Assembly (NCBI GenBank): GCA_033763735.1
Contig: JANRJY010000080.1
Location: 1-64,000, forward strand
Length of the DNA stretch: 64,000 nucleotides
DNA from: JANRJY01 sp033763735
Lineage (GTDB): Bacteria; Bacteroidota; Bacteroidia; Cytophagales; UBA9547
Reading direction: 5' to 3'
Shown here: in pieces, positions 56,846 to 63,570 of the stretch
Layout: every line of letters starts with the position of its first letter
Numbering within the stretch: the first letter of the stretch is position 1
Made by a program: the position numbers and the translations under genes
Notes under the pieces: generated by a model
The model's input: only the letters and a program-made list of their open reading frames with translations
The model's database searches: none
What the model was told of the DNA's origin: nothing

Positions 56846-57598
56846 TCATCCAAAATGTCCACGAACATAATTTAATGTGCGCTCGTTAGAAGGATTTTCA
56901 AAAAGTTTTTGGGTTACATCAAATTCTACAAGCTCACCCATATAAAAAAATGCAGTTTTTGCACTAATGCGAGTTGCTTGTTGCATATTGTGCGTAACGA
57001 TTACAATAGTGAAGTCTTTAACCAATTCTTTCACCAATTCTTCTACTTTAGCCGTTGAGATAGGATCTAATGCTGAAGTTGGCTCATCCATTAAAATTAT
57101 TTCTGGATTGATGGCAATTGTCCTTGCAATACAAAGGCGTTGTTGTTGACCACCTGAAAGTGCTGTAGCTGATTTGTTCAAATCTTCCTTAACCTCATCC
57201 CAAAGAGCAGCCTTTTTTAACGAATCCTCAACTTTGTCTTTAATTGCAGTTCTATTATTTTCACCATTAACCCTAAGTCCGTATGCTACATTTTCAAATA
57301 TCGATTTGTGAAATGGAGTTGGTTTCTGGAACACCATCCCTACTTTTTTGCGCAATTCGTTTACATCAGTTCCTTTGTCATAAATATCTTTATTGTCGAT
57401 AATTACTTTGCCGTCAATTTTGGTATCTTTAATTAGGTCGTTCATCCTATTATAGCAACGCAACAATGTAGATTTACCACAACCGGATGGACCAATAAAA
57501 GCAGTCACTGAATTTTTATCAATATTTACATTAATATTTTTCAATGCATGGTTTTTGCCATAATAAAGGTTCAGGTTTTGAGTATCAATAGCAGCCAT
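56846..57598 (-). CDS. pstB: Phosphate ABC transporter ATP-binding protein
   Basis: A 250-residue ABC ATPase. Walker A is GPSGCGKST, the signature is LSGGQQQRLCIARTIA, Walker B is EIILMDEPTSALDP, and the switch His is in VIVTHNMQQATR. The MVFQKPTPFHKSIFENVAYGLR stretch is diagnostic of PstB. It energises high-affinity phosphate uptake. It is the last gene of a leftward pstS-pstC-pstA-pstB operon, 12 bp after pstA. No phoU follows within the window. Confidence 0.96.
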   Translation of the reverse strand: MAAIDTQNLNLYYGKNHALKNINVNIDKNSVTAFIGPSGCGKSTLLRCYNRMNDLIKDTKIDGKVIIDNKDIYDKGTDVNELRKKVGMVFQKPTPFHKSIFENVAYGLRVNGENNRTAIKDKVEDSLKKAALWDEVKEDLNKSATALSGGQQQRLCIARTIAINPEIILMDEPTSALDPISTAKVEELVKELVKDFTIVIVTHNMQQATRISAKTAFFYMGELVEFDVTQKLFENPSNERTLNYVRGHFG

Positions 57599-57610
57599 AA
57601 TGAATTTGGG

Positions 57611-58465
57611 TTAGCTTTTGTGTTTGGAAGCCGTAAGCTTACGAATTACACCCGCAATAAGATTTAAAGTTAAAATGATCATCAATAATACAAGTGCAGT
57701 GCCAAATGCAATATCCCTGGAGGCATTAAGGTCAATACCACTGGTTGACATTACGTATAGGTGATATGGTAAAGCCATCACAGGAGAATTCATTGAAATT
57801 ATTACTTCGGGTAAATAATAGGCAACTACTGTAAATATAATTGGTGCCGTTTCTCCGGCTACTCTTCCTACACAAATTATTAAACCTGTAATAATGTTAG
57901 GTATTGCCATTGGCAATACCACTCTGAATATGGTGGTGAATTTAGATGCCCCTATGGCATAGCTTGCCAGTCGGTATGTATTATCAATTGTTTTGAGAGA
58001 TTCTTCAGTTGTTCGAATAATTACAGGCAATATTAATACTGCTAATGTTAAGCAACCTGAAAGCAAACTGACACCAAAATGCATCCAGTTAACAAAAAGA
58101 GCTAATCCAAACAGACCAAAAACTATGGAAGGCACTCCGGCAAGGTTGTTGGTCATCATGCCAACCAACTTTTTGAACCAATTATCTTCAGCATATTCAT
58201 TGACATATATTCCAGACAAAATACCTGCAGGAAAAGCGATGGCGCAACTACCTCCAATTAGCATAAGTGTCCCAATGATGGCAGGATATATTCCTCCTTT
58301 CATCATCCCCTCTTCTGGATATTTTGAAATGAAATCCCAACTAATCTTTGTAAAACCATTGATAATAATGAAAAGCAAAATCAATGTAACTAAAGAAACC
58401 ATCATTATTGAAATGGCTGCAAAAGTTGTAAAAATGATTTTTTGATTCAATTGCTTTCTTTTCAT
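57611..58465 (-). CDS. pstA: Phosphate ABC transporter permease
   Basis: A 284-residue inner-membrane permease with six helices. The PstA features are ISKYPEEGMMKGGIYPAIIGTL, NEYAEDNWFKKLVGMMTNNLAGVPSIVFGLFG, and the ATPase-coupling EAA-type loop near YAIGASKFTTIFRVVLPMAIPNI. It forms the membrane channel with PstC. Its start overlaps the end of pstC by 4 bp. Confidence 0.94.
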   Translation of the reverse strand: MKRKQLNQKIIFTTFAAISIMMVSLVTLILLFIIINGFTKISWDFISKYPEEGMMKGGIYPAIIGTLMLIGGSCAIAFPAGILSGIYVNEYAEDNWFKKLVGMMTNNLAGVPSIVFGLFGLALFVNWMHFGVSLLSGCLTLAVLILPVIIRTTEESLKTIDNTYRLASYAIGASKFTTIFRVVLPMAIPNIITGLIICVGRVAGETAPIIFTVVAYYLPEVIISMNSPVMALPYHLYVMSTSGIDLNASRDIAFGTALVLLMIILTLNLIAGVIRKLTASKHKS

Positions 58466-59646
58466 ATTTTCTTAACTGTAAAAAAGCCCGCAACCAGATT
58501 TAACAAAAAAGTAAATATGAACAAAATGCAACCAAGTATAAATAATGACTCATAATGCAAACCACCACTTGGAGCTTCACCTAACTCAGCAGCAATGGTA
58601 GCAGTAATAGTACGCACGGGTTGAAGGAATGTAGTTGGCATCATAGCTGCATTACCGGTAACCATTAGCACTGCCATGGTTTCACCAAAAGCACGACCCA
58701 TTCCTAATATAGTAGCTGAAATAATACCAGAACTTGCGTGAGGTACGATCACTCTTGATATCGTTTGCCAATGATTGGCCCCCAAGGCCAAACTTGCTGC
58801 TTTAAGTTCACCGGGAACTGAGGTAATCGCATCTTCAGAAAGAGAAATGATGGTAGGAAGAGAAATTATTGCAAGAATTACACTTCCTGCAAGGGCTGTC
58901 TCTCCTACATCTAGATTAAAAAGGCTTTTCAAAAAAGGTACCACAATGACTAAACCAAAAAAACCGTATACCACTGAAGGAATACCTGACAATAATTCAA
59001 TGATAGTTCGAAAAAGATCTTTGGTAAAAGGACCAGCAATTTCGGACAAATAAATTGCGATTATCAGACCCAAAGGCAGTGCTAATATCATTGCACCTAT
59101 ACTTACCCAAAGACTTCCCATTAATATTGGCAACGCCCCAAAACTAGGAATGGGGGTTGAATTAGGATACCAGTCTTGTCCAGCCAAAATATCTGTCATG
59201 GTAATATTATCTATTGGCACCCTAGGAAGCTTAGAATCAAGATACTTGTCCGGAAATAATGCAATTACACCTGTGTTGGCTGTGATGTATTCTGCAATGC
59301 GTTGATTAAGAAACTCATAATTTTCACCTAATTGCTCAGAGGTAAATTTGTATTCAACATCGGATAAAGTAAAAGTGTAAATTGAATCATAATTACCTCC
59401 AATTTGCTTCCAATTAGAAATATCATTTGAGAAAATCAATTTAATATCTGAAGGTTTAATTTTTGTTACTGAATTGTGCTGGTTTACCACAATTGAATAT
59501 CCTTCTTCAATTTGTTTTTTGGAGAAAATACCAGAACCTTCCTTAAATAAAAAGTAAATTATAAATAATACGATAACCGTTGAGAGTGTGCCACATATAT
59601 AAATGACTCCCTCAAGTAGTTTTTCAACTAATTGTTTAAATTTCAC
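58462..59646 (-). CDS. pstC: Phosphate ABC transporter permease with PstS-like periplasmic insertion
   Basis: A 394-residue permease, about 80-100 residues longer than typical PstC. Helix 1 (about 13-35) is followed by an extra periplasmic segment (about 49-150) before the usual core: ILMGSLWVSIGAMILALPLGLIIAIYLSE, GIPSVVYGFFGLVIVVPFL, and the coupling loop SLALGANHWQTISRVIVP. Residues 51-85 of the insertion align without gaps with PstS 107-141: S-I-x-V, N-x-V, and then the shared IF-x3-I-x-NWK-x2-GG pattern. It starts at a GTG that overlaps the pstS stop (TAGTG). It forms the phosphate channel with PstA. Confidence 0.92.
   Translation of the reverse strand: MKFKQLVEKLLEGVIYICGTLSTVIVLFIIYFLFKEGSGIFSKKQIEEGYSIVVNQHNSVTKIKPSDIKLIFSNDISNWKQIGGNYDSIYTFTLSDVEYKFTSEQLGENYEFLNQRIAEYITANTGVIALFPDKYLDSKLPRVPIDNITMTDILAGQDWYPNSTPIPSFGALPILMGSLWVSIGAMILALPLGLIIAIYLSEIAGPFTKDLFRTIIELLSGIPSVVYGFFGLVIVVPFLKSLFNLDVGETALAGSVILAIISLPTIISLSEDAITSVPGELKAASLALGANHWQTISRVIVPHASSGIISATILGMGRAFGETMAVLMVTGNAAMMPTTFLQPVRTITATIAAELGEAPSGGLHYESLFILGCILFIFTFLLNLVAGFFTVKKI
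59197..59502 (-). other. PBP-lobe-like insertion within pstC
   Basis: This segment codes for residues ~49-150 of PstC. By hand, 13 of 35 ungapped positions are identical to PstS 107-141, including the I-x-NWK-x-x-GG core. The later part (TANTGVIALFPDKYLD) resembles PstS QNKGAIGYVGLAYVE. The PstS phosphate-binding loops (GGSGTG, SSGTFEF) are missing, so it is a partial or degenerate domain. Confidence 0.65.
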
Positions 59647-60473
59647 TATTTTAGAGGGATATATCCTTTATGAGTAACTAATTTTTGTCCGTAAATCGAC
59701 AATACAAAATCAACAAATGGTTTTACTTTAGTTTCTGAAGCAGAAGCATACATAATATACAAAGGACGGGTTATAGGGTAAATACCTTTGAAGGCATTGT
59801 TGAAAGTAGGAGAAATATATTTTTGACCTCCGTCATACGACACTGAGACTGCTTTGACAATATTTTCAACATATGCAAGTCCTACATATCCAATAGCACC
59901 CTTATTTTGTCCTACAGCATATACAATTTGAGCAGTAGCAGATGTGGAAATGGCATCTTTTGCAAATTCCTTTTTGCCCATAACATGTTCTTTCATAAAT
60001 TCAAAAGTACCTGAACTTGACTCTCTGGTATAGACGATAATTCTCATATCAGGACCACCAACTTCTTTCCAATTATTGATTTTACCTGTAAATATTCCTT
60101 CCAATTGTTCACGAGTCAATTGTGAAACAGGGTTATCAGGATGTACAATAATGGATAAAGCATCAGAGGCAATTTGCAATACCTTCAATCCTGTTTTTTT
60201 CTCTTCAAACTTAAGCTTTTCTGCAAGTTTCAAATCTCTGGACGACATGGCCAAATCAACAGAACCATCAAGCAGTGCAGTGATACCAGTTCCGCTTCCT
60301 CCACCGGTTACATTGATATCGGCTCCATTTCTTTTCATAAAAGCTTCAACCTGAAGTTGCATCATAGGCAGCATCGTATCACTTCCTTTGATTTTGATAG
60401 GTTGAGCATTAATGTTAAAAATAATAATAGTTGATAATAAAACTCCTTTGATTGTAGAGAATATTGCATTCAT
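59646..60473 (-). CDS. pstS: Phosphate-binding protein of the Pst transporter
   Basis: A 275-residue exported substrate-binding protein with a signal peptide (1-23/24, ending INAQ). Phosphate-contact loops are present: IKGSDTMLPMMQ, VTGGGSGTGITALLDG, AMSSRDL and ESSSGTFEFMKE. LEGIFTGKINNWKEVGG is the family's central motif. It delivers phosphate to PstC/PstA. First gene of the operon; pstC follows with overlapping stop and start. A long dyad lies in its upstream leader at 60496-60535. Confidence 0.95.
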   Translation of the reverse strand: MNAIFSTIKGVLLSTIIIFNINAQPIKIKGSDTMLPMMQLQVEAFMKRNGADINVTGGGSGTGITALLDGSVDLAMSSRDLKLAEKLKFEEKKTGLKVLQIASDALSIIVHPDNPVSQLTREQLEGIFTGKINNWKEVGGPDMRIIVYTRESSSGTFEFMKEHVMGKKEFAKDAISTSATAQIVYAVGQNKGAIGYVGLAYVENIVKAVSVSYDGGQKYISPTFNNAFKGIYPITRPLYIMYASASETKVKPFVDFVLSIYGQKLVTHKGYIPLK

Positions 60474-60495
60474 AGGATTAAGGGTTGGTTAATTT

Positions 60496-60535
60496 TTTTT
60501 CACAAGATAATATTTTTTATAATCTGTGTGAAAAA
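60496..60535 (-). promoter_or_regulatory. Long inverted repeat upstream of pstS
   Basis: Arms TTTTTCACAAGAT and ATCTGTGTGAAAAA are complementary except for one extra base, with an AT-rich centre of 13 bases. The element begins 23 bp before the pstS start. As DNA it could be an operator; as RNA, a hairpin in the pstS leader. It does not resemble the E. coli Pho box. Confidence 0.5.
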
Positions 60536-60717
60536 GCACTTAAATAATGTTTTTTTCAATCATTAATTCCACAAATTAAAATACTATTTATCCATATTTG
60601 AAATAGGATAGCAAAAACTTAACTTTTTGTTAACAATAGATACTTCAGAAAATCTGTAAAACTGTAATTGAAATTATATGTTGATAAATGCAAAAGAATG
60701 ATTGCGACATTTGCAAT

Positions 60718-61236
60718 ATGAAACTGAAACAACTTTATTTATTGTTATTTGCAATATGTTTGGCCAGTTTTTCTATTAGTTGTAAAAGAGCAAAAACCAC
60801 CCATTCAGTATCGAAATATTCAAATAAAAATGGAAAAGAACTCGAAACTGATGAATTGATTCAAAAAGCAAAAAAGCATATTGGTACCAAATATCGACTC
60901 GGAGGCAAAGAACCGAATCAAGGCTTTGATTGCAGTGGATTTACATGTTATATGTTTGCAAAGTTCAATATTACCTTGCCTCCAACGGCAATATTGCAAG
61001 CTGAAACCGGATGGGCTGTAAGTGCCAATGAAGCTGACAAAGGTGATTTGATTTTTTTTAAGGGTGAAAATGCAAGCTCAAGTAAAATTGGACATGTGGG
61101 TATTATTGTGTCGGACAAAGGGAAATATCCAATAGAATTTATTCATGCCAGTAGCAGTAAAGGTATAATGATAAGTTCTTTGAAAGAAAGTTATTTCCAG
61201 AAAAGATTTGTAAAAATCAGAAGGGTTCGATCGTAA
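60718..61236 (+). CDS. NlpC/P60 family cell-wall hydrolase lipoprotein
   Basis: A 172-residue lipoprotein: signal peptide followed by Cys22 (SFSISCKR). The NlpC/P60 domain (about 45-170) has the catalytic Cys in GFDCSGFTCYMF, the His in IGHVGIIVSDKG, and the third polar residue in FIHASSSKGI. It probably cleaves peptidoglycan peptide stems. The ATG at 60718 is chosen because it starts the signal peptide; the upstream in-frame TTG/ATG region covers a promoter-like CGACATTTGC. It is divergent from pstS. Confidence 0.9.
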   Translation: MKLKQLYLLLFAICLASFSISCKRAKTTHSVSKYSNKNGKELETDELIQKAKKHIGTKYRLGGKEPNQGFDCSGFTCYMFAKFNITLPPTAILQAETGWAVSANEADKGDLIFFKGENASSSKIGHVGIIVSDKGKYPIEFIHASSSKGIMISSLKESYFQKRFVKIRRVRS

Positions 61237-61238
61237 TA

Positions 61239-61270
61239 TTTGATAAAATGAATTGAATCATATACATTTG
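61239..61270 (+). promoter_or_regulatory. Consensus promoter of the Crp/Fnr gene
   Basis: TTTG at 61239-61242, a 20-bp spacer, then TACATTTG at 61263-61270: an exact match to the Bacteroidota consensus TTTG-N19-21-TAnnTTTG. Start of transcription would be near 61274-61277. It is the best promoter match I found for a gene inside this window. Confidence 0.65.
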
Positions 61271-61276
61271 AACGAG

Positions 61277-61288
61277 TGATTTAAATCA
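61277..61288. promoter_or_regulatory. Crp/Fnr-type palindrome at the transcription start of the regulator
   Basis: TGATTTAAATCA is a perfect palindrome of the form TGA-N6-TCA, equal to the core of the FNR site TTGAT-N4-ATCAA. It lies directly after the -7 box and over the predicted start, a position suited to repression of the regulator by itself. Confidence 0.55.
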
Positions 61289-61322
61289 TCTATTTGAATG
61301 ACCTTTTAAAAACCTAAGACAT

Positions 61323-62027
61323 ATGAAAGGCACTTTCCCTGAATGTCAAAACTGCACTTGTAGAAAAGATTCACTATTTAATAATTGTGCTATTGATGAA
61401 ATGGAAACTTTGACAGCTAATAAAAGCTGTAATGTTTATAAAAAAGGACAAACCATATTTCATGAAGGAAACCGACCACATGGCGTTTATTGCATAAGTG
61501 AAGGCAAAGTTAAAATAAGTCGATTAGGCAGCGATGGCAAAGAACAGATTGTACGTTTGGCAAAACAAGGCGATACTTTAGGATATCGTTCTCTTATAGA
61601 AGGCTCAAAATACACAGCTTCTGCTGTAGCACTTGATGATTCTAAAGTATGTTTCATATCCAGTGACGATTTCAACAAAATAGTGGATAATAATGCTAAA
61701 GTTGCCAATGATTTGCTTAAATTAATAGCCAGAGCTTTAGGAGAAGCTGAAGACAAGTTGACCAATTTGGCATTAAAACCAGTTCGTGAACGGCTTGCAG
61801 AAGCATTGTTGCTATTACAACGTACTTATCAAACTGAAAACGAAAAGGAACCATTTTCGATTTCCATTTCCAGAGAAGATTTGGCAGCAATCGTAGGTAC
61901 TGCAAAAGAAACTGTAATAAGGAGCTTATCCGATTTAAAGGACGATGGTATCGTATCTGCTCAAGGAAGCACCATTACTATATTGAAACCCGAACAATTG
62001 TTAAAAATAAGTCACCTTTACGACTAG
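61323..62027 (+). CDS. Crp/Fnr-family transcriptional regulator with N-terminal cysteines
   Basis: A 234-residue regulator. The cyclic-nucleotide-binding-type beta-barrel (about 35-150) has HEGNRPHGVYCISEGKVKISR and EGSKYTASAVALDDSKVCFIS. A dimerisation helix and a winged HTH (about 170-225) follow, reading ISREDLAAIVGTAKETVIRSLSDLKDDGIV. The E-x-x-x-R of the recognition helix is the pair that reads TGA half-sites. Before the barrel the N-terminus has Cys8, Cys11, Cys13 and Cys22, as in FNR-like iron-sulfur sensors, though the spacing differs from E. coli FNR. An oxygen- or NO-responsive regulator is a reasonable inference. Its neighbours carry matching palindromes. Confidence 0.88.
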   Translation: MKGTFPECQNCTCRKDSLFNNCAIDEMETLTANKSCNVYKKGQTIFHEGNRPHGVYCISEGKVKISRLGSDGKEQIVRLAKQGDTLGYRSLIEGSKYTASAVALDDSKVCFISSDDFNKIVDNNAKVANDLLKLIARALGEAEDKLTNLALKPVRERLAEALLLLQRTYQTENEKEPFSISISREDLAAIVGTAKETVIRSLSDLKDDGIVSAQGSTITILKPEQLLKISHLYD

Positions 62028-62055
62028 ATTATTTTTAATTAGTCATTGGGTTGTC

Positions 62056-62067
62056 TGACAATTGTCA
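62056..62067. promoter_or_regulatory. Crp/Fnr-type palindrome upstream of the cNMP-like gene
   Basis: TGACAATTGTCA is a perfect 12-bp palindrome of the form TGA-N6-TCA. Its centre lies about 63-65 bp before the start predicted from the -7 box at 62113-62120, close to the class I activator position. Confidence 0.55.
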
Positions 62068-62111
62068 ATATCTAATACAATAAGTGTCATTTTTTAATGT
62101 AATAGTCATAT

Positions 62112-62125
62112 ATACATTTGTGTAT
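62112..62125 (+). promoter_or_regulatory. -7 box embedded in an ATACA-TTTG-TGTAT dyad
   Basis: TACATTTG (62113-62120) is a canonical -7 box 22 bp before the ATG at 62143. It is framed by the inverted repeat ATACA / TGTAT. No exact TTTG lies at the -33 distance, which fits a promoter that needs an activator. Confidence 0.5.
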
Positions 62126-62142
62126 GATATTATATTTTAAAA

Positions 62143-62511
62143 ATGAAAGATTCAAATGAATTATTGTCTGAATTAATTTCAAAGAATGGGAAATTGATTT
62201 TTTTTAAAAACAACATAAAAATTTTTGAAAAAGGAACCCAGCCTACATATGTATTTTTATTGAATGAAGGTTCTTTGTTTTTTTTGAAATCTAGAAAGCT
62301 TTTGAAAGGTAAGAAAATACTGGGTATTAAAGAATTAATATTGGACTTACCCTACAATGATACTGCGATAACAAACTCGGAATCCGACCTATACATAATA
62401 AATAAAGCTACATTTTTAAATTCATTATATTCCAATGCGTTACTTAGAGGTTCTTTAGTAAAATACTTGTTCACAACAGACAAAAATAAAATAAGGATTG
62501 CCTTTGAATGA
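62143..62511 (+). CDS. Cyclic-nucleotide-binding-domain-like protein without HTH
   Basis: A 122-residue protein. Residues ~15-100 follow the pattern of a Crp-type sensor barrel: IKIFEKGTQPTYVFLLNEGSLFFLK, KILGIKELILDLPYNDTAITNSESDLYIINKATFLNSL. The protein then ends without a DNA-binding domain. The phosphate-binding cassette residues of true cAMP binders are not apparent. It lies between the Crp/Fnr gene and the stress protein. It may be a partner or decoy of the regulator, or a truncated duplicate; the open frame and own promoter favour a real gene. Confidence 0.6.
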   Translation: MKDSNELLSELISKNGKLIFFKNNIKIFEKGTQPTYVFLLNEGSLFFLKSRKLLKGKKILGIKELILDLPYNDTAITNSESDLYIINKATFLNSLYSNALLRGSLVKYLFTTDKNKIRIAFE

Positions 62512-62520
62512 CAAAAGTCA
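62509..62520. promoter_or_regulatory. Crp/Fnr-type inverted repeat upstream of the stress-protein gene
   Basis: TGACAAAAGTCA is TGAC-N4-GTCA, again of the form TGA-N6-TCA. It shares TGACAA..GTCA with the site at 62056-62067. It includes the stop codon of the preceding gene and lies 100 bp before the universal stress protein start. Confidence 0.45.
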
Positions 62521-62570
62521 TCATCGACAATGCTTACTGTCATTAAGAATATTACAAACTATTCTGAATT

Positions 62571-62599
62571 TTGTACAAGAATTAAACTAAATTGTACAA
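62571..62599. promoter_or_regulatory. Two TTGTACAA palindromes 21 bp apart
   Basis: The 8-bp palindrome TTGTACAA occurs at 62571-62578 and 62592-62599. The spacing of 21 bp is two helical turns, so both copies face the same side of the DNA. They lie 21-49 bp before the stress-protein ATG. This looks like a tandem operator for an unknown regulator. Confidence 0.5.
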
Positions 62600-62619
62600 A
62601 TCACTATAATAACAAACCC

Positions 62620-63498
62620 ATGAAAACAATCATTTTCCCGACCGATTTATCAAAAACAGCCGATAATGCACTGGAATATGCAGTGGCGTTGGCATTGGCT
62701 CTTAAAGCAAAATTATATGCAATATATGTACATCGTCCTGACCTTATCGTTCAAGGCATACCTGTAGATACCGCATACTTTCAACTGGTACCAGTACCTG
62801 ATGAAATAATTCAAAAAATGAATCATTTAAAACAAAAACTTGGTAACATAGCCGGACTGAATTTTCATACCCAAATTAAAGATGGATTTTTGGATGAAAC
62901 CATTTTGGAACTTGCAGAGCAAAAAAACTCAGGTTTGATAGTGATGGGAACTCAAGGAGCTCATGATGCTTTATCTGTAATGCTGGGCAGCAATACATCT
63001 AGAATATTGGAACGAAAAGAATTTCCTGTATTAGCCGTACCTGCTGCTTACACTGGCGGAATAATGGAAGGCTCAAACTTTGTATTTGCAACTGATTTTA
63101 AAGACATTAATGATTGGGAAATTATGGAACCATTTAGAGCATTGGCATTTGCGAAAAAAGCTACAGTAAACTTGTTTTACGCACATCAGGGTACTGAAGA
63201 AAAAGAATGGTTGGAATTTGAGAAAGAAACTTATTATGAATTTCAAAGTTATTTTGAGGGTGTAAACGTAGAACTTCATAAATCGCACAAAGGCAATGTG
63301 GTGCAAGCTGTAGAAGATTTTGCACATAAGAAAAATGCAGCTTTGGTGATGATGATTGCTCACCATCGCAATTGGTTGGGCGATTTGTTTCACCACAGTG
63401 TAACTAAAGAAATGTCGTTAAGTACCAAAGTGCCATTCTTGACATTACCAGACGTTAAACCGGAAATCAATTTGTCGAGCAGTATGAAAATGATGTAG
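62620..63498 (+). CDS. Tandem universal stress protein
   Basis: A 292-residue cytoplasmic protein with two UspA domains. The first (1-145) reads TIIFPTDLSKTADNALEYAVALA and ends with GLIVMGTQGAHDALSVMLGSNTSRIL, a G-x2-G-x9-G-(S/T)-type ATP-binding loop. The second (about 150-285) is more diverged (FVFATDFKDINDW ... ALVMMIAHHRNWLGDLFHHSVTKEM). Usp proteins support survival under energy or oxygen stress. Start: ATG at 62620 matches the family; the upstream frame to 62530 covers regulatory DNA. It is followed by a strong bidirectional terminator. Confidence 0.9.
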   Translation: MKTIIFPTDLSKTADNALEYAVALALALKAKLYAIYVHRPDLIVQGIPVDTAYFQLVPVPDEIIQKMNHLKQKLGNIAGLNFHTQIKDGFLDETILELAEQKNSGLIVMGTQGAHDALSVMLGSNTSRILERKEFPVLAVPAAYTGGIMEGSNFVFATDFKDINDWEIMEPFRALAFAKKATVNLFYAHQGTEEKEWLEFEKETYYEFQSYFEGVNVELHKSHKGNVVQAVEDFAHKKNAALVMMIAHHRNWLGDLFHHSVTKEMSLSTKVPFLTLPDVKPEINLSSSMKMM

Positions 63499-63518
63499 AT
63501 TATTGAATATATTCCAAT

Positions 63519-63551
63519 AAAAAAGGCTCAATTACTTGAGCCTTTTTTTTA
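63519..63551. terminator. Bidirectional Rho-independent terminator
   Basis: A perfect 8-bp stem (AGGCTCAA / TTGAGCCT) with a TTAC loop at 63524-63543 is flanked by an A-run before and a T-run after. It would end transcription from both the rightward stress-protein gene and the leftward cargo gene. Confidence 0.9.
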
Positions 63552-63570
63552 TTTGTTTATTCTTAAATCT

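Noticed and set aside
60619..60633. TTAAC-TTTTT-GTTAA dyad between pstS and the NlpC/P60 gene
   Set aside because: Arms of 5 bp made mostly of A/T are expected by chance in such AT-rich DNA.
60640..60670. Pho-box-like CTGTAA direct repeat upstream of pstS
   Set aside because: The copies are 8 bp apart rather than 11 and differ from the Pho box consensus; Bacteroidota Pho sites are not known to me well enough to claim it.
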